64,000 nt of DNA from Extensimonas perlucida (GCF_007655255.1 NZ_VMYE01000012.1:39553-103552); one strand, 5' to 3'; positions 1-12,387 are shown, counted from the first letter of the stretch. Program-made: numbers and translations. The notes: a model not told the origin generated them from the letters alone.

Positions 1-87
1 CAGGGTAATCCTTCGTTCCTGCGGCGACGTGGGCTTTCTAAAATCGGCTGCAAAGCGAAAACCCGAGTATCCAAGGAGGACACCTTC

Positions 88-612
88 GTGCCTGAAGCCA
101 AAGACGCCCGCACCGCCAAGCCGGCGGCGCGGGTGATCAAAAAATACCCCAATCGCCGCTTGTACGACACGGGCACTTCGACCTACATCACGCTCGACGA
201 GGTGCGCCAGCTCGTCATGGCGCACGAGGACTTCGTCGTGCGCGACGCCAAAACGGGTGAAGACCTTACGCGCAGCATCCTGCTGCAGATCATCCTCGAA
301 GAAGAAGCTGGCGGCGCGCCCATCCTCACCGAAGCCGTGCTCGCAAACATCATCCGCTTTTACGGCCACGCCATGCAGGGCTTCATGGGGGCCTACCTCG
401 AAAAGAACATCCAGGCCTTCACCGAACTGCAGGCCAAACTCACCGAACAGGCGAAAAACCTCACGCCCGAGATGTGGACGCAGTTCATGAGCCTGCAGTC
501 GCCCATGCTCACCGGCATGATGGGCAACTACGTCGAGCAGTCGCAAAAAGCGCTCGCACAAATGCAAAAGCAGACCGAGCAGATGCTGGGCGCGTTCGGT
601 CTCAAGCGTTGA
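88..612 (+). CDS. phaR: PHA synthesis repressor PhaR
   Basis: The 174-residue protein is the polyhydroxyalkanoate granule-associated repressor that senses PHA and controls phasin and PHA genes. The N-terminal DNA-binding domain (residues about 15-75) contains KKYPNRRLYDT, the hallmark of this family, followed by two PHB-accumulation regulatory segments (about 80-160) rich in Met and Gln. I chose the GTG start at 88 because AAGGAGGA lies 7 bases upstream, and the next in-frame Met would remove the DNA-binding domain. A TAAAAT at 39-44 could be a -10 box but no convincing -35 is seen. It is followed by rimO in the same direction; a palindromic repeat separates them. Confidence 0.95.
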   Translation: MPEAKDARTAKPAARVIKKYPNRRLYDTGTSTYITLDEVRQLVMAHEDFVVRDAKTGEDLTRSILLQIILEEEAGGAPILTEAVLANIIRFYGHAMQGFMGAYLEKNIQAFTELQAKLTEQAKNLTPEMWTQFMSLQSPMLTGMMGNYVEQSQKALAQMQKQTEQMLGAFGLKR

Positions 613-629
613 AGCACCTGAAAGATCGT

Positions 630-654
630 CGTCATTGCGAGCCCCGCAATGACG
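630..654. repeat. REP-like palindrome CGTCATTGCG/CGCAATGACG
   Basis: A perfect 10-bp inverted repeat with a 5-base loop lies 18 bases after the phaR stop. Its arms are the same sequence as the outer ends of the 115-bp element at 15433-15547. No T-run follows, so an intrinsic terminator is not obvious, although the hairpin may stabilise the phaR transcript end. Confidence 0.75.
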
Positions 655-688
655 CCCCAAGGGGCGCCCCATCGGGGACAATACCAGG

Positions 689-2116
689 ATGAATGCTGCC
701 TCCTCGACTTCTTCTCTTTCCTCTTCCAGTACGTCTTCCGGTAGCTCTGCAGCGCCGCGCATCGGCTTCGTGAGCCTCGGCTGCCCCAAGGCGCTCACGG
801 ATTCGGAGCTGATCCTCACGCAGCTGAGCGCCGAGGGCTACGAAACCTCCAAGACCTTCGCGGGCGCAGACCTCGTGATCGTCAACACCTGCGGCTTCAT
901 CGACGAGGCCGTACAGGAAAGCCTGGACACCATTGGCGAGGCGCTGGCCGAAAACGGCAAGGTCATCGTCACGGGCTGCCTGGGCGCGCGCACGGACAGC
1001 AAGGGCGACAACCTGGTGCGCGAGCTGCACCCGCGCGTGCTTGCCGTCACGGGCCCGCACGCCACGCAAGAGGTCATGGACGCGGTGCATCAGCACCTGC
1101 CCAAGCCGCACGATCCGTTCACCGACCTCGTGCCCGGCGGCTTCGGCGTCGCGGGGCTCAAGCTCACGCCGCGCCACTATGCCTACCTCAAAATCAGCGA
1201 GGGCTGCAACCATCGCTGCACCTTTTGCATCATCCCCTCGATGCGCGGCGATCTGGTGTCGCGCCCCGTGGGCGAGGTGCTGAACGAGGCGCGCGCGCTG
1301 TTTGAGGGCGGCGTCAAAGAGCTGCTCGTGATCAGCCAGGACACCTCGGCCTACGGCGTCGATGTGCACTACCGCACGGGCTTTTGGGACGGCAAGCCGA
1401 TCAAGACGCGCACGCTCGAGCTCGTGCAGGCGCTCGGCGAACTGGCCGCGGCGCACGGCGCCTGGGTGCGGCTGCATTACGTCTATCCGTACCCGAGCGT
1501 CGATGCGCTGATCCCGCTCATGGCCGAAGGCTTGGTGCTGCCCTACCTCGACGTGCCCTTCCAGCACAGCCACCCCGCGGTGCTGCAGCGCATGAAGCGC
1601 CCCGCAAGCGGCGAGAAGAACCTCGAGCGCATCGCGCGCTGGCGTGAAATGTGCCCGGAGCTGGTGATCCGCAGCACCTTCATCGCGGGTTTTCCCGGTG
1701 AAACCGAGGAGGAGTTCGCGCACCTGCTCGACTTCGTGCGCGCCGCGCAGATCGACCGCGCGGGTTGCTTCGCCTACAGCGATGTCGCCGGCGCCGCGGC
1801 CAACGACTTATCCGGCATGCTGCCGCCCGAACTGCGCGAGGAGCGCCGCGCGCGTTTCATGGCCGTGGCCGAGCAGGTTTCCGTGGCCAAGCTGCAGCGC
1901 CGCGTGGGCACGACCCTGCAGGTGCTCGTCGATACGGCGCCCAACCAGGGCAAGAAAGGCGGCACGGGCCGCAGCTATGCCGACGCGCCCGAAATCGACG
2001 GCGTGGTGCACCTGCTGCCGCCGGAAAAAATCAGCAAGACGCTCAAGGTGGGCGAATTCACGCGCGCGCGCATCGTAGGCACGCAGGGGCATGACCTCGT
2101 GGCGCAGCCGGTGTGA
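689..2116 (+). CDS. rimO: Ribosomal protein S12 methylthiotransferase RimO
   Basis: RimO is a radical-SAM enzyme that adds a methylthio group to the conserved aspartate of ribosomal protein S12. The N-terminal MTTase domain (about residues 23-135) has three cluster cysteines, C32, C68 and C97. The radical-SAM core holds C173, C177 and C180 in [11 protein letters not shown]-terminal TRAM-like region ends the 475-residue protein. The first 20 residues are almost all Ser/Ala and add a short low-complexity tail to the usual length of about 440. The ATG at 689 has only a weak AGG upstream. rimO converges on efp across a bidirectional terminator. Confidence 0.97.
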   Translation: MNAASSTSSLSSSSTSSGSSAAPRIGFVSLGCPKALTDSELILTQLSAEGYETSKTFAGADLVIVNTCGFIDEAVQESLDTIGEALAENGKVIVTGCLGARTDSKGDNLVRELHPRVLAVTGPHATQEVMDAVHQHLPKPHDPFTDLVPGGFGVAGLKLTPRHYAYLKISEGCNHRCTFCIIPSMRGDLVSRPVGEVLNEARALFEGGVKELLVISQDTSAYGVDVHYRTGFWDGKPIKTRTLELVQALGELAAAHGAWVRLHYVYPYPSVDALIPLMAEGLVLPYLDVPFQHSHPAVLQRMKRPASGEKNLERIARWREMCPELVIRSTFIAGFPGETEEEFAHLLDFVRAAQIDRAGCFAYSDVAGAAANDLSGMLPPELREERRARFMAVAEQVSVAKLQRRVGTTLQVLVDTAPNQGKKGGTGRSYADAPEIDGVVHLLPPEKISKTLKVGEFTRARIVGTQGHDLVAQPV

Positions 2117-2150
2117 GGGTGTGCGGCGGCGCGTTGTGAGCGCTGCGCGC

Positions 2151-2188
2151 CCAACAAAAAGGCTTCCCGAGGGAAGCCTTTTTGTTGG
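2151..2188. terminator. Bidirectional terminator between rimO and efp
   Basis: An 18-bp perfect inverted repeat (2151-2168 and 2171-2188) has a GC-rich heart (GGCTTCCC/GGGAAGCC) and A/T tracts on both outer sides. It is therefore followed by a U-run in either direction. It lies between convergent rimO and efp. Confidence 0.93.
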
Positions 2189-2202
2189 GTCGGGGCGTCA
2201 GT

Positions 2203-2757
2203 TCAAACGCGCTTGCGGTATTCCGCCGTGCGTGTGTCGATTTCGATCTTGTCGCCTTGTTCGACGAAGATCGGCACTGGCACGTCGAAACCCGTGGAGA
2301 TCTTTGCGGGCTTGAGCACCTTGCCCGAAGTGTCGCCCTTGACGGCGGGCTCGGTCCAGGTCACTTCGCGCACCACCGAAGTTGGCAATTCGACCGAAAT
2401 GGCCTTGCCTTCATAAAACACTACCTCGGCGGGCATGCCTTCTTCGAGGTAGTTGAGCGCGTCGCCCATGTTTTCGGCCTCGACCTCGTACTGGTTGTAG
2501 TCGGTGTCCATCCAGACGTACATCGGATCGGCGAAGTAGGAGTAGGTGCACTCCTTTTTTTCCAGCACGATGTTGTCGATTTTGTCGTCGGCCTTGAACA
2601 CGACTTCGGTGTTGAAGTTGGCGATCAGGCTCTTGAGCTTCATGCGCACGGTGGCCGAGTTGCGGCCGCCGCGCGAGTATTCGGTCTTGAGCACGACCAT
2701 AGGGTCTTTGCCGTGCATGATGACATTGCCGGCACGGATTTCTTGAGCGATTTTCAT
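2203..2757 (-). CDS. efp: Translation elongation factor P
   Basis: EF-P relieves ribosome stalling at polyproline stretches. The 184-residue length and three-domain OB-fold pattern match the family. The loop that reaches the peptidyl-transferase centre reads SRGGRNSA, with Arg at position 32. That places it in the arginine-rhamnosylated subgroup modified by EarP rather than the lysine (EpmA/B) subgroup. The earP gene is often beside efp in betaproteobacteria but is not in this window: upstream is tRNA-Val and downstream is the shared terminator. The ATG at 2757 is the natural start for the family. Confidence 0.96.
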   Translation of the reverse strand: MKIAQEIRAGNVIMHGKDPMVVLKTEYSRGGRNSATVRMKLKSLIANFNTEVVFKADDKIDNIVLEKKECTYSYFADPMYVWMDTDYNQYEVEAENMGDALNYLEEGMPAEVVFYEGKAISVELPTSVVREVTWTEPAVKGDTSGKVLKPAKISTGFDVPVPIFVEQGDKIEIDTRTAEYRKRV

Positions 2758-2899
2758 GGCTGCTAGCTTGGGGGTGTGCTGCTCGGTTCAAGAGCAGTGG
2801 TGCATGGTCAGCGCTTTTTTGGGGTGCGACCTGGCAACGCGCCATGCGTTGCCTTGATGCACGCGCGCGTCTGGCGACGCGATTCGGGATTGCGGAATG

Positions 2900-2976
2900 T
2901 GGTAGGCGCGATTGGACTCGAACCAACGACCCCCACCATGTCAAGGTGGTGCTCTAACCAGCTGAGCTACGCGCCT
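2900..2976 (-). tRNA. tRNA-Val (anticodon GAC), CCA encoded
   Basis: Read on the minus strand, the 7-bp acceptor stem AGGCGCG pairs with CGCGCCT. The D arm is GCTC...GAGC, the anticodon stem CCACC/GGTGG encloses TTGACAT (anticodon GAC), and the T arm carries GGTTCGAGTCC. Discriminator A is at 2903 and a genomic CCA at 2902-2900. The gene is single, with no neighbouring tRNA. Confidence 0.95.
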
Positions 2977-3040
2977 GGGTCTTTTCGGGAAACCGCAATT
3001 GTAGCAGCAAAAACACGGTGCTCGCCTTTTTTCCGCCCTG

Positions 3041-4153
<1,113 letters not shown>

Positions 4154-4217
4154 TTACCAGGCGCTACCGGCGGCGCCTGCGCATCGGGTAAGCTCATCGC
4201 CTGCTGATTGCCTGCCT

Positions 4218-6548
4218 ATGACGTACTCGCTCAACACCTTGAATGCCTCGTCCCGCACTGGGCCGGCCCCGCGCTCGGGGGCTGCGCGCTTCGGTTACGA
4301 ATTCGGCCTTTTCGTGGGCTTTGTGCTGCTGGTGTTCTGGTTGCTGGCGCTGCTGAGCTATTCGCAGCAGGACGCCGCCTGGTCCACTTCGGGCTCTGGC
4401 AGCAATGGCATGGTGGCGAATTGGGGCGGGCGCGTGGGCGCGTGGCTGGCCGATGGCAGCTATTTTTTGCTGGGTGTTTCGGTCTGGTGGTGCGCGCTCG
4501 CTGCGCTGCGCGCCTGGATGGCGGCGCTCGCGCGCTGGATGCGCGGCGGCGCGCCGGCGCCCGGCGAGGCGCCTGCGTGGCAGCGCCGCGTAGTGTTTTG
4601 GGGCGGGCTGGCACTGCTGCTGGGCGCGAGCACGGCGCTCGAGTGGTCGCGCCTGTACCGGCTGGAGCACTGGCTGCCGGGGAGCGCCGGCGGCGTGCTC
4701 GGGGCCGTGGTCGGCCCGCTGGCGATGCAGTGGTTCGGCGCCACGGGCTCGGCACTGCTGGGCATCGTGGCCGTGGTGCTCTGTGTGACGCTGGTGCTGG
4801 ATTTTTCTTGGGGCTCGGTGGCCGAGGCACTGGGTGCGCGCATCGATGCCCTGGTGCAATCGCGCCGCAGCTCGCGCGAGGCCGCGCAGGACATGGCCGA
4901 GGGCCGGCGTGCCGCGCGCGAGCGCGAGGAGGTGGTGCGCGAAGAGCGTAGCGAAGTCGAGGGGGCGCATCCGCAGCCCGTGCAGATCATCGAGCCCGTA
5001 CAGGAACAGGCGCCACCCAGCGCGCGTGTGGTGAAAGAGCGGCAAAAGCCCTTGTTCACCGAGTTGCCCGACAGCCCGCTGCCGCAGGTCGATTTGCTCG
5101 ATGCGCCCTTGCAGCGCCAGGAAACCGTCGCGCCCGAGACGCTGGAGATGACCAGCCGCCTGATCGAGAAAAAGCTGCGCGACTTTGGCGTCGAGGTGCA
5201 GGTGGTCGCGGCCATGCCGGGGCCCGTGATCACGCGCTACGAGATAGAGCCCGCCACGGGCGTGAAGGGCGCGCAGATCGTCGGTCTGGCCAAGGACTTG
5301 GCGCGTTCGCTGAGCCTGGTGTCGATCCGCGTGATCGAGACGATTCCGGGCAAGAACTACATGGCGCTGGAGCTGCCCAATGCCAAGCGCCAGTCGATCC
5401 GGCTCGCGGAAATTCTGGGCTCGCAGGTCTATCACGAGGCCAAGTCGCTGCTCACCATGGGGCTGGGCAAGGACATCGTGGGCAAGCCCGTGGTGGCCGA
5501 TCTGGCCAAAATGCCGCACGTGCTCGTGGCCGGCACCACGGGCTCGGGCAAGTCGGTCGGGCTCAACGCCATGATTCTGTCGCTGCTCTACAAGGCCGAG
5601 GCGCGCGACGTGCGTCTGCTGCTGATCGACCCGAAGATGCTCGAAATGTCGGTGTACGAGGGCATCCCGCACCTGCTCGCGCCCGTGGTCACCGACATGA
5701 AGCAGGCCGCGCAGGGCCTGAACTGGTGCGTGGGCGAGATGGAGCGGCGCTACAAACTCATGAGCAAGCTGGGCGTGCGCAACCTCGCGGGCTACAACGC
5801 CAAGATCGACGAGGCCAAGGCGCGCGGCGAGGCCATTGCCAACCCTTTCAGCCTCACGCCCGAGGAGCCCGAGCCGCTGCAGCGCCTGCCTTACATCGTG
5901 GTGGTGATCGACGAGCTCGCCGACCTGATGATGGTGGTGGGCAAGAAGATCGAGGAGCTGATCGCGCGCCTCGCGCAAAAGGCGCGCGCCGCGGGTATCC
6001 ATTTGATTTTGGCCACGCAGCGCCCCAGCGTCGATGTGATCACGGGCCTGATCAAGGCCAACATCCCCACGCGCATCGCCTTCCAGGTGAGCAGCAAGAT
6101 CGACAGCCGCACCATCCTCGACCAGATGGGCGCCGAAGCGCTGCTGGGCATGGGCGACATGCTCTACATGGCCAGCGGCACGGGCCTGCCGATCCGCGTG
6201 CACGGCGCCTTTGTGAGCGACGAGGAGGTGCACCGCGTGGTCAGCTACCTCAAAAGCCAGGGCGAGCCCGACTACATCGACGGCGTGCTCGAGGGCGCCG
6301 CCGCCGAGGGCGAGGCGGATGCCTTTGGCGAAGGGGGTGAAAGCGACGAAAAAGACCCCATGTACGACCAGGCCGTGGCCATCGTGCTCAAGGACCGCAA
6401 GGCCAGCATCTCGTACGTGCAGCGCAAGCTGCGCATAGGCTACAACCGCGCGGCGCGCTTGCTCGAAGACATGGAAAAAGCCGGCCTGGTGAGCAGCCTG
6501 ACCACGAGCGGCCAGCGCGACGTGCTCGTGCCCGGGCGCGAGGAGTGA
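4218..6548 (+). CDS. ftsK: DNA translocase FtsK
   Basis: FtsK is a septal membrane protein that pumps the chromosome terminus and activates XerCD at dif. The 776-residue form has four predicted N-terminal membrane helices (about residues 25-205), a moderate charged linker (about 210-300), and a RecA-like motor. Walker A GTTGSGKS is near residue 439 and Walker [11 protein letters not shown] near 560. A C-terminal winged-helix gamma domain (about 712-776) reads KOPS. An upstream ATG at 3984 would overlap the trxB leader, so the ATG at 4218 is preferred because MTYSLNTLN precedes the first helix directly. lolA and rarA follow, the usual proteobacterial order. Confidence 0.95.
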   Translation: MTYSLNTLNASSRTGPAPRSGAARFGYEFGLFVGFVLLVFWLLALLSYSQQDAAWSTSGSGSNGMVANWGGRVGAWLADGSYFLLGVSVWWCALAALRAWMAALARWMRGGAPAPGEAPAWQRRVVFWGGLALLLGASTALEWSRLYRLEHWLPGSAGGVLGAVVGPLAMQWFGATGSALLGIVAVVLCVTLVLDFSWGSVAEALGARIDALVQSRRSSREAAQDMAEGRRAAREREEVVREERSEVEGAHPQPVQIIEPVQEQAPPSARVVKERQKPLFTELPDSPLPQVDLLDAPLQRQETVAPETLEMTSRLIEKKLRDFGVEVQVVAAMPGPVITRYEIEPATGVKGAQIVGLAKDLARSLSLVSIRVIETIPGKNYMALELPNAKRQSIRLAEILGSQVYHEAKSLLTMGLGKDIVGKPVVADLAKMPHVLVAGTTGSGKSVGLNAMILSLLYKAEARDVRLLLIDPKMLEMSVYEGIPHLLAPVVTDMKQAAQGLNWCVGEMERRYKLMSKLGVRNLAGYNAKIDEAKARGEAIANPFSLTPEEPEPLQRLPYIVVVIDELADLMMVVGKKIEELIARLAQKARAAGIHLILATQRPSVDVITGLIKANIPTRIAFQVSSKIDSRTILDQMGAEALLGMGDMLYMASGTGLPIRVHGAFVSDEEVHRVVSYLKSQGEPDYIDGVLEGAAAEGEADAFGEGGESDEKDPMYDQAVAIVLKDRKASISYVQRKLRIGYNRAARLLEDMEKAGLVSSLTTSGQRDVLVPGREE

Positions 6549-6549
6549 T

Positions 6550-7185
6550 GTGTTGAAAAGAGCGATAGTTACTGTTTTGATAGCTGCAAGCGCCCAATTG
6601 GCGGGCGCTAGCGGCCTCAAAAGCCTGGAAAAATTCCTGCAAGGCACGCAGGCCGGCCAGGCCGAATTCACGCAGGTCGTGACCATGCCCGCAAAAGAAG
6701 GGCAGGCTGCGCGCAGCAAGACCTCGAGCGGCAGCTTCACCTTCCAGCGCCCGGGGCGCTTCAAGTTCATCTACCAAAAGCCGTTTGCGCAAACCATCGT
6801 GGCCGACGGGCAGACGCTGTGGCTCTACGACGCAGACTTGAACCAGGTCACGCAGCGCAAGCAGGCCGACGCGCTGGGCAGCACGCCCGCGGCTTTGCTG
6901 GCGTCTGCGGCCGACCTCGGTGCGCTGCGCGCGCAGTTCACGCTCGAAGACGTGCCCGCACAGGACGGGCTCGAATGGGTGCAGGCCACGCCCAAAACCC
7001 AGGACGGGCAGCTGCAGCGCGTGCGCGTGGGTTTCGCGGGCGAGCAACTCGCGGCGCTGGACATCCTCGACAGCTTCGGTCAGCGCTCGCTGATCCGCTT
7101 CAGCCACGTGCAGACCCTGCCTGCGCTGCCGCCGGGCACCTTCGCCTTCAAGCCGCCTGCGGGCGCCGACGTGCTGCGGCAGTGA
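6550..7185 (+). CDS. lolA: Outer-membrane lipoprotein carrier protein LolA
   Basis: LolA is the periplasmic chaperone that carries lipoproteins from LolCDE to LolB. The 211-residue precursor has a signal peptide (about residues 1-20, ending near LAGA) and a single LolA beta-barrel domain that contains the QAEFTQ motif. The GTG start at 6550 follows the ftsK stop by one base, and the GAGGAG ribosome site lies inside the ftsK end, so translation is probably coupled. The hydrophobic core of the signal peptide and the first mature residues (LIAASA...GA.GLK.LE) are encoded by an interspersed repeat that also starts the DUF934 protein at 15645. Confidence 0.94.
   Translation: MLKRAIVTVLIAASAQLAGASGLKSLEKFLQGTQAGQAEFTQVVTMPAKEGQAARSKTSSGSFTFQRPGRFKFIYQKPFAQTIVADGQTLWLYDADLNQVTQRKQADALGSTPAALLASAADLGALRAQFTLEDVPAQDGLEWVQATPKTQDGQLQRVRVGFAGEQLAALDILDSFGQRSLIRFSHVQTLPALPPGTFAFKPPAGADVLRQ
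6571..6630 (+). repeat. ATAGCTGC-type interspersed repeat inside lolA
   Basis: The segment carries TTGATAGCTGC-AGCGCCCA and GGGCGC-A-CGGCCT-AAAA. The same order of words occurs at 15642-15709. AGCGCCC/GGGCGCT forms an internal hairpin. Here it is translated as the LolA signal peptide and mature N-terminus. Confidence 0.75.
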
Positions 7186-7224
7186 GGCCGCGCAACGCCG
7201 TTCACTGCCCGCCTGGATGAGGCC

Positions 7225-8601
7225 ATGAGCGCCCCTTCTGCCAACACTCCCGTTCACCCTGCCGCCGCCCCCCGCATGCACCAGCCGCTGGCCGAGCGCC
7301 TGCGCCCGCGCCGGCTCGCCGACGTGATCGGGCAGCAGCATGTGCTCGGGCCGGGCATGCCGCTGCGCCTGGCGTTCGAGTCGGGGCGGCCGCACAGCTG
7401 CATCTTCTGGGGGCCGCCGGGCGTGGGCAAGACCACCATCGCGCGGCTCATGGCCGAGGCGTTCGACGCGCAGTTCATCAGCATCAGCGCGGTGCTCGGT
7501 GGCGTAAAGGACATCCGCGACGCCGTGCAGCAGGCCGAAGCGGCACGCGCGGGCCTGCTGCCGCGCGCCACCATCGTGTTCGTCGATGAGGTGCACCGCT
7601 TTAACAAAAGCCAGCAGGACGCCTTCTTGCCGCATGTCGAAAGCGGCCTCTTCACCTTCATTGGCGCGACCACCGAAAACCCCTCGTTCGAGGTCAACTC
7701 GGCGCTGCTGTCGCGCGCCACGGTCTATGTGCTGCAGCCGCTCACGCCCGCCGATTTGAAGCAAATTCTGGCCCTAGCCCAGGCGCAGCAAGCGCTACCA
7801 GCTATCGAAGAAGAAGCAATCGAGCGTCTCGTCGCCTACGCCGACGGCGATGCACGCCGTCTGCTCAACACGGTCGAGACGCTCGCCATCGCAGCCGCGC
7901 AGGAGCAGCGCGCGCAGATCACCGACGCCTGGCTCTTGCAGGTGCTGGGTCAGCAGCTGCGCCGCTACGACAAGGGCGGCGAGCAGTTCTACGACACCAT
8001 CAGTGCGCTGCACAAGGCGGTGCGCGGCTCCGACCCCGACGCGGCGCTGTACTGGCTCGTGCGCATGCTCGACGGCGGCGTCGATCCGCGCTACATCGCG
8101 CGGCGCATGGTGCGCATGGCAAGCGAGGACATCGGCCTGGCCGACCCGCGCGCGCTGCGCCTCGCGCTCGACGCCACCGAGGTCTATGAGCGCCTGGGCA
8201 GCCCCGAGGGTGAACTGGCGCTGGCCGAATGCGTGCTCTACCTGGCCGTGGCGCCCAAGTCGAACGCGGTGTACCGCGCCTACAACGCGGCGCGCGCCTG
8301 GGTGCAAAAAGACGGCACGCGCCCCGTGCCGCTGCATTTGCGCAACGCGCCCACCAAGCTCATGAAGCAGCTCGATTACGGCAAGGACTATCGCTACGCG
8401 CACGACGAGGAGGGCGCTTTCGCCGCGGGCGAGCGCTACCTGCCTGAAGGCATGGCCGAGCCGCATTTTTACGCGCCCGTGGAGCGCGGGCTCGAGATCA
8501 AGATCGCACACAAGCTGCGCGACTTGCGCGTGCGCAACACCGCCGCACGCGATGCAGCCGCACAGGCGCAAGGCACTGCGCAGAGCGGCGAAGAATTGTG
8601 A
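7225..8601 (+). CDS. rarA: Replication-associated recombination protein RarA (MgsA)
   Basis: RarA is a clamp-loader-like AAA+ ATPase that acts at stalled forks. The 458-residue protein shows Walker A GPPGVGKT (about residues 61-68), Walker B IVFVDEVHRF (about 117-126), sensor 1 GATTENPSF, and the C-terminal tetramerisation and lid domains with SDPDAALYWL and MVRMASEDIG. It is third in the ftsK-lolA-rarA run. Residues around 180-195 (LALAQAQQALPAIEEE) are encoded by an inverted copy of the ATAGCTGC-type repeat without loss of frame. A C-terminal Ala/Gln tail is low-complexity. Confidence 0.95.
   Translation: MSAPSANTPVHPAAAPRMHQPLAERLRPRRLADVIGQQHVLGPGMPLRLAFESGRPHSCIFWGPPGVGKTTIARLMAEAFDAQFISISAVLGGVKDIRDAVQQAEAARAGLLPRATIVFVDEVHRFNKSQQDAFLPHVESGLFTFIGATTENPSFEVNSALLSRATVYVLQPLTPADLKQILALAQAQQALPAIEEEAIERLVAYADGDARRLLNTVETLAIAAAQEQRAQITDAWLLQVLGQQLRRYDKGGEQFYDTISALHKAVRGSDPDAALYWLVRMLDGGVDPRYIARRMVRMASEDIGLADPRALRLALDATEVYERLGSPEGELALAECVLYLAVAPKSNAVYRAYNAARAWVQKDGTRPVPLHLRNAPTKLMKQLDYGKDYRYAHDEEGAFAAGERYLPEGMAEPHFYAPVERGLEIKIAHKLRDLRVRNTAARDAAAQAQGTAQSGEEL
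7763..7806 (-). repeat. ATAGCTGC-type repeat inside rarA (antisense)
   Basis: Read on the minus strand it gives GATAGCTGGTAGCGCTTG, followed by a GC word and GGCCAGAAT. This is the same order as the copy at 17866-17922. It stays in frame within the linker between the RarA ATPase core and lid. Confidence 0.55.
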
Positions 8602-8654
8602 GCGCCCTTCTTTGGGACTGCCCGTAGCGGGGGAAAACCCCGTGTCATGGTGCT

Positions 8655-8766
8655 GTAACAGCCCCGCCGCTCTGACTACAATCGCCCCCACCCAAACCCG
8701 CGCAGCATCCTACCTGGCGGGTTTTTTGCTAGCTTTTGCGAACCCAGGCGCCTATCCCGCGCCTGG
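8655..8766 (+). promoter_or_regulatory. Candidate promoter and hairpin leader of livHMGF
   Basis: TACAAT at 8677-8682 lies 16 bases after GTAACA (8655-8660), a moderate sigma-70 match. Just downstream, ACCCGC (8696-8701) pairs with GCGGGT (8717-8722), followed by six T residues, which looks like an intrinsic terminator in the leader. A second perfect 8-bp hairpin CCAGGCGC/GCGCCTGG spans 8744-8766, before livH. Alternatively the first hairpin is simply the rarA terminator. Confidence 0.4.
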
Positions 8767-8803
8767 TGCAAGACCACCCCACGTTACCAACGAAGGACTC
8801 TTT

Positions 8804-9733
8804 ATGGACATCTTGCTGCAGCAGATCATCAACGGTCTGGTTCTGGGCAGCATGTACGCCTTGATAGCCCTGGGCTATACCATGGTGTACGGCATCATCC
8901 AGCTCATCAACTTCGCGCACGGCGAGGTGCTCATGGTGGGCGCGCTTACGAGTTGGAGCTGCATCGGCTGGATGCAGCAGGCCATGCCCGACGCGCCCGG
9001 CTGGCTCATCCTGCTGCTGGCGACGCTGATCGCCTGCACCGTGGCGGCGCTGCTCAATTTCGTGATCGAAAAGGTGGCCTACCGCCCCTTGCGCAACAGC
9101 CCGCGGCTGGCGCCGCTGATCACGGCCATAGGCATGTCCATCCTGCTGCAAACGCTGGCCATGATCCTCTGGAAGCCTAACTACAAGCCCTATCCCATGC
9201 TGCTGCCTGCGCAGCCCGTGGAACTGGGCGGCGCCGTGATCACCTCCATGCAAATACTGATCCTGGGCGTGACCGTGGTCGCGCTCGCGGCCATGGTGTA
9301 TCTCGTGAACTACACCAAACTGGGCCGCGCCATGCGCGCCACGGCCGAGAACCCGCGCGTGGCGGCGCTCATGGGCGTGAAGCCCGATATGGTGATTTCG
9401 GCCACCTTCATCATCGGCGCGGTGCTCGCGGCCATTGCGGGCATCATGTACGCCTCCAACTACGGCACGGCGCAGCACACCATGGGCTTTTTGCCGGGGC
9501 TCAAGGCCTTCACGGCGGCGGTGTTCGGCGGCATAGGCAACCTTGCCGGCGCCGTGGTCGGCGGCATCCTGCTCGGCCTGATCGAGGCCATTGGCTCGGG
9601 CTACATAGGCACGTTCACGGGCGGCATCCTGGGCAGCAACTATGCCGACATCTTCGCCTTCATCGTGCTCATCATCATCCTCACGCTGCGCCCCTCGGGC
9701 CTGCTGGGCGAGCGCGTGGCCGACCGGGCGTGA
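8804..9733 (+). CDS. livH: Branched-chain amino acid ABC transporter permease LivH
   Basis: LivH is an inner-membrane permease of the HAAT (branched-chain amino acid, amide or urea type) ABC family. The 309-residue protein is almost entirely hydrophobic, with about 8 helices and the typical opening IINGLVLGSMYALIALGYT. The family loop NPRVAALMGV is also present. I use the ATG at 8804, preceded by GAAGGA; the longer upstream reading frame is not conserved. It is the first of four genes livH-livM-livG-livF with short gaps. No periplasmic binding-protein gene accompanies them, so the substrate cannot be fixed from context. Confidence 0.93.
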   Translation: MDILLQQIINGLVLGSMYALIALGYTMVYGIIQLINFAHGEVLMVGALTSWSCIGWMQQAMPDAPGWLILLLATLIACTVAALLNFVIEKVAYRPLRNSPRLAPLITAIGMSILLQTLAMILWKPNYKPYPMLLPAQPVELGGAVITSMQILILGVTVVALAAMVYLVNYTKLGRAMRATAENPRVAALMGVKPDMVISATFIIGAVLAAIAGIMYASNYGTAQHTMGFLPGLKAFTAAVFGGIGNLAGAVVGGILLGLIEAIGSGYIGTFTGGILGSNYADIFAFIVLIIILTLRPSGLLGERVADRA

Positions 9734-9743
9734 GAGGCTTGCC

Positions 9744-10829
9744 ATGCACAACCACAACCGCAAAACCGCACACTGGATCATCGGTGCCATCGTCGTGTTG
9801 GTGCTGCCCTTGGTGCTGCAGTATTTCGGTAATGCCTGGGTGCGCATTGCCGATCTGGCGCTGCTCTACGTCATGCTCGCGCTGGGCCTGAATATCGTGG
9901 TCGGCTACGCCGGCCTGCTCGATCTGGGCTACGTGGCCTTTTATGCCGTGGGCGCCTATCTGTTCGGCTTCCTCGCCTCGCCGCAGCTCAGCGACAACTT
10001 CGCCTACTTCGCGGCGCTGTTTCCCAATGGACTGCACTTTTCCGTCTGGGTCGCGGTGCCGCTCGCGGCGCTGGTTGCGGCGCTGTTTGGCGTGCTGCTG
10101 GGCGCGCCCACGCTGAAATTGCGCGGTGACTACCTGGCCATCGTGACGCTGGGCTTCGGCGAGATCATCCGAATCTTCCTGAACAACCTCGATCACCCCA
10201 TCAACCTGACCAACGGCCCCAAGGGCATGGGCCAGATCGATTCGATCCAGCTCTTTGGCCTGAACCTGGGCAAGCGCCTGGAGCTGTTCGGCTTCGACAT
10301 CTCCTCGGTCACGCTGTACTACTACCTGTTCCTCGTGCTCGTGGTGTTCAGCGTGATCGTGAGCTACCGCCTGCAGGATTCGCGCATAGGCCGTGCCTGG
10401 ATGGCCATCCGCGAGGACGAGATCGCCGCCAAGGCCATGGGCATCAACACGCGCAACATGAAACTGCTGGCCTTTGGCATGGGCGCCTCGTTCGGCGGCG
10501 TGGCGGGGGTGATGTTCGCGGGCTTTCAGGGCTTCGTTTCGCCCGAGTCGTTCAGCCTGATGGAGTCGGTGATGATCGTCGCCATGGTGGTGCTCGGCGG
10601 CATCGGGCACATTCCGGGTGTGGTGCTGGGCGCGGTGCTGCTCGCGGCCCTGCCTGAAGTGCTGCGTTACGTGGCAGGCCCGCTGCAAGGCATGACCGAC
10701 GGGCGCCTGGATTCGGCCATTTTGCGCCAGCTGCTGATCGCGCTGGCCATGATCATCGTCATGCTGCTGCGCCCGCGCGGCCTGTGGCCTGCGCCCGAGC
10801 ACGGCAAGAGCCAGTTGCACAAGACCTGA
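9744..10829 (+). CDS. livM: Branched-chain amino acid ABC transporter permease LivM
   Basis: LivM is the second HAAT permease, 361 residues with about 9-10 membrane helices. It contains the family signature GLNIVVGYAGLLDLGYVAF and, in the cytoplasmic loop that contacts the ATPases, AKAMGINTRNMKLLAF. The ATG at 9744 follows the livH stop by 10 bases. An upstream in-frame ATG inside livH is less likely because LivM proteins start close to the first helix. It pairs with LivH as a heterodimer. Confidence 0.93.
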   Translation: MHNHNRKTAHWIIGAIVVLVLPLVLQYFGNAWVRIADLALLYVMLALGLNIVVGYAGLLDLGYVAFYAVGAYLFGFLASPQLSDNFAYFAALFPNGLHFSVWVAVPLAALVAALFGVLLGAPTLKLRGDYLAIVTLGFGEIIRIFLNNLDHPINLTNGPKGMGQIDSIQLFGLNLGKRLELFGFDISSVTLYYYLFLVLVVFSVIVSYRLQDSRIGRAWMAIREDEIAAKAMGINTRNMKLLAFGMGASFGGVAGVMFAGFQGFVSPESFSLMESVMIVAMVVLGGIGHIPGVVLGAVLLAALPEVLRYVAGPLQGMTDGRLDSAILRQLLIALAMIIVMLLRPRGLWPAPEHGKSQLHKT

Positions 10830-10860
10830 GCCCACCCGACCGCACAAGAGAATTTCCCCT

Positions 10861-11646
<786 letters not shown>

Positions 11647-11648
11647 GC

Positions 11649-12374
<726 letters not shown>

Positions 12375-12387
12375 AGCGGCCGGCGCG

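Noticed and set aside
2411..2944. 177-residue frame next to efp as a possible earP
   Set aside because: Arg/Gln/His-rich shadow across the efp gene and tRNA; no EarP-like sequence.
4194..6770. 858-residue open frame antisense to ftsK
   Set aside because: High-GC third-position shadow; His/Ala/Arg-rich, no domain, fully covered by ftsK. Similar long shadows (13463-15823, 49028-51397 minus; 28890-30647 plus) were rejected for the same reason.
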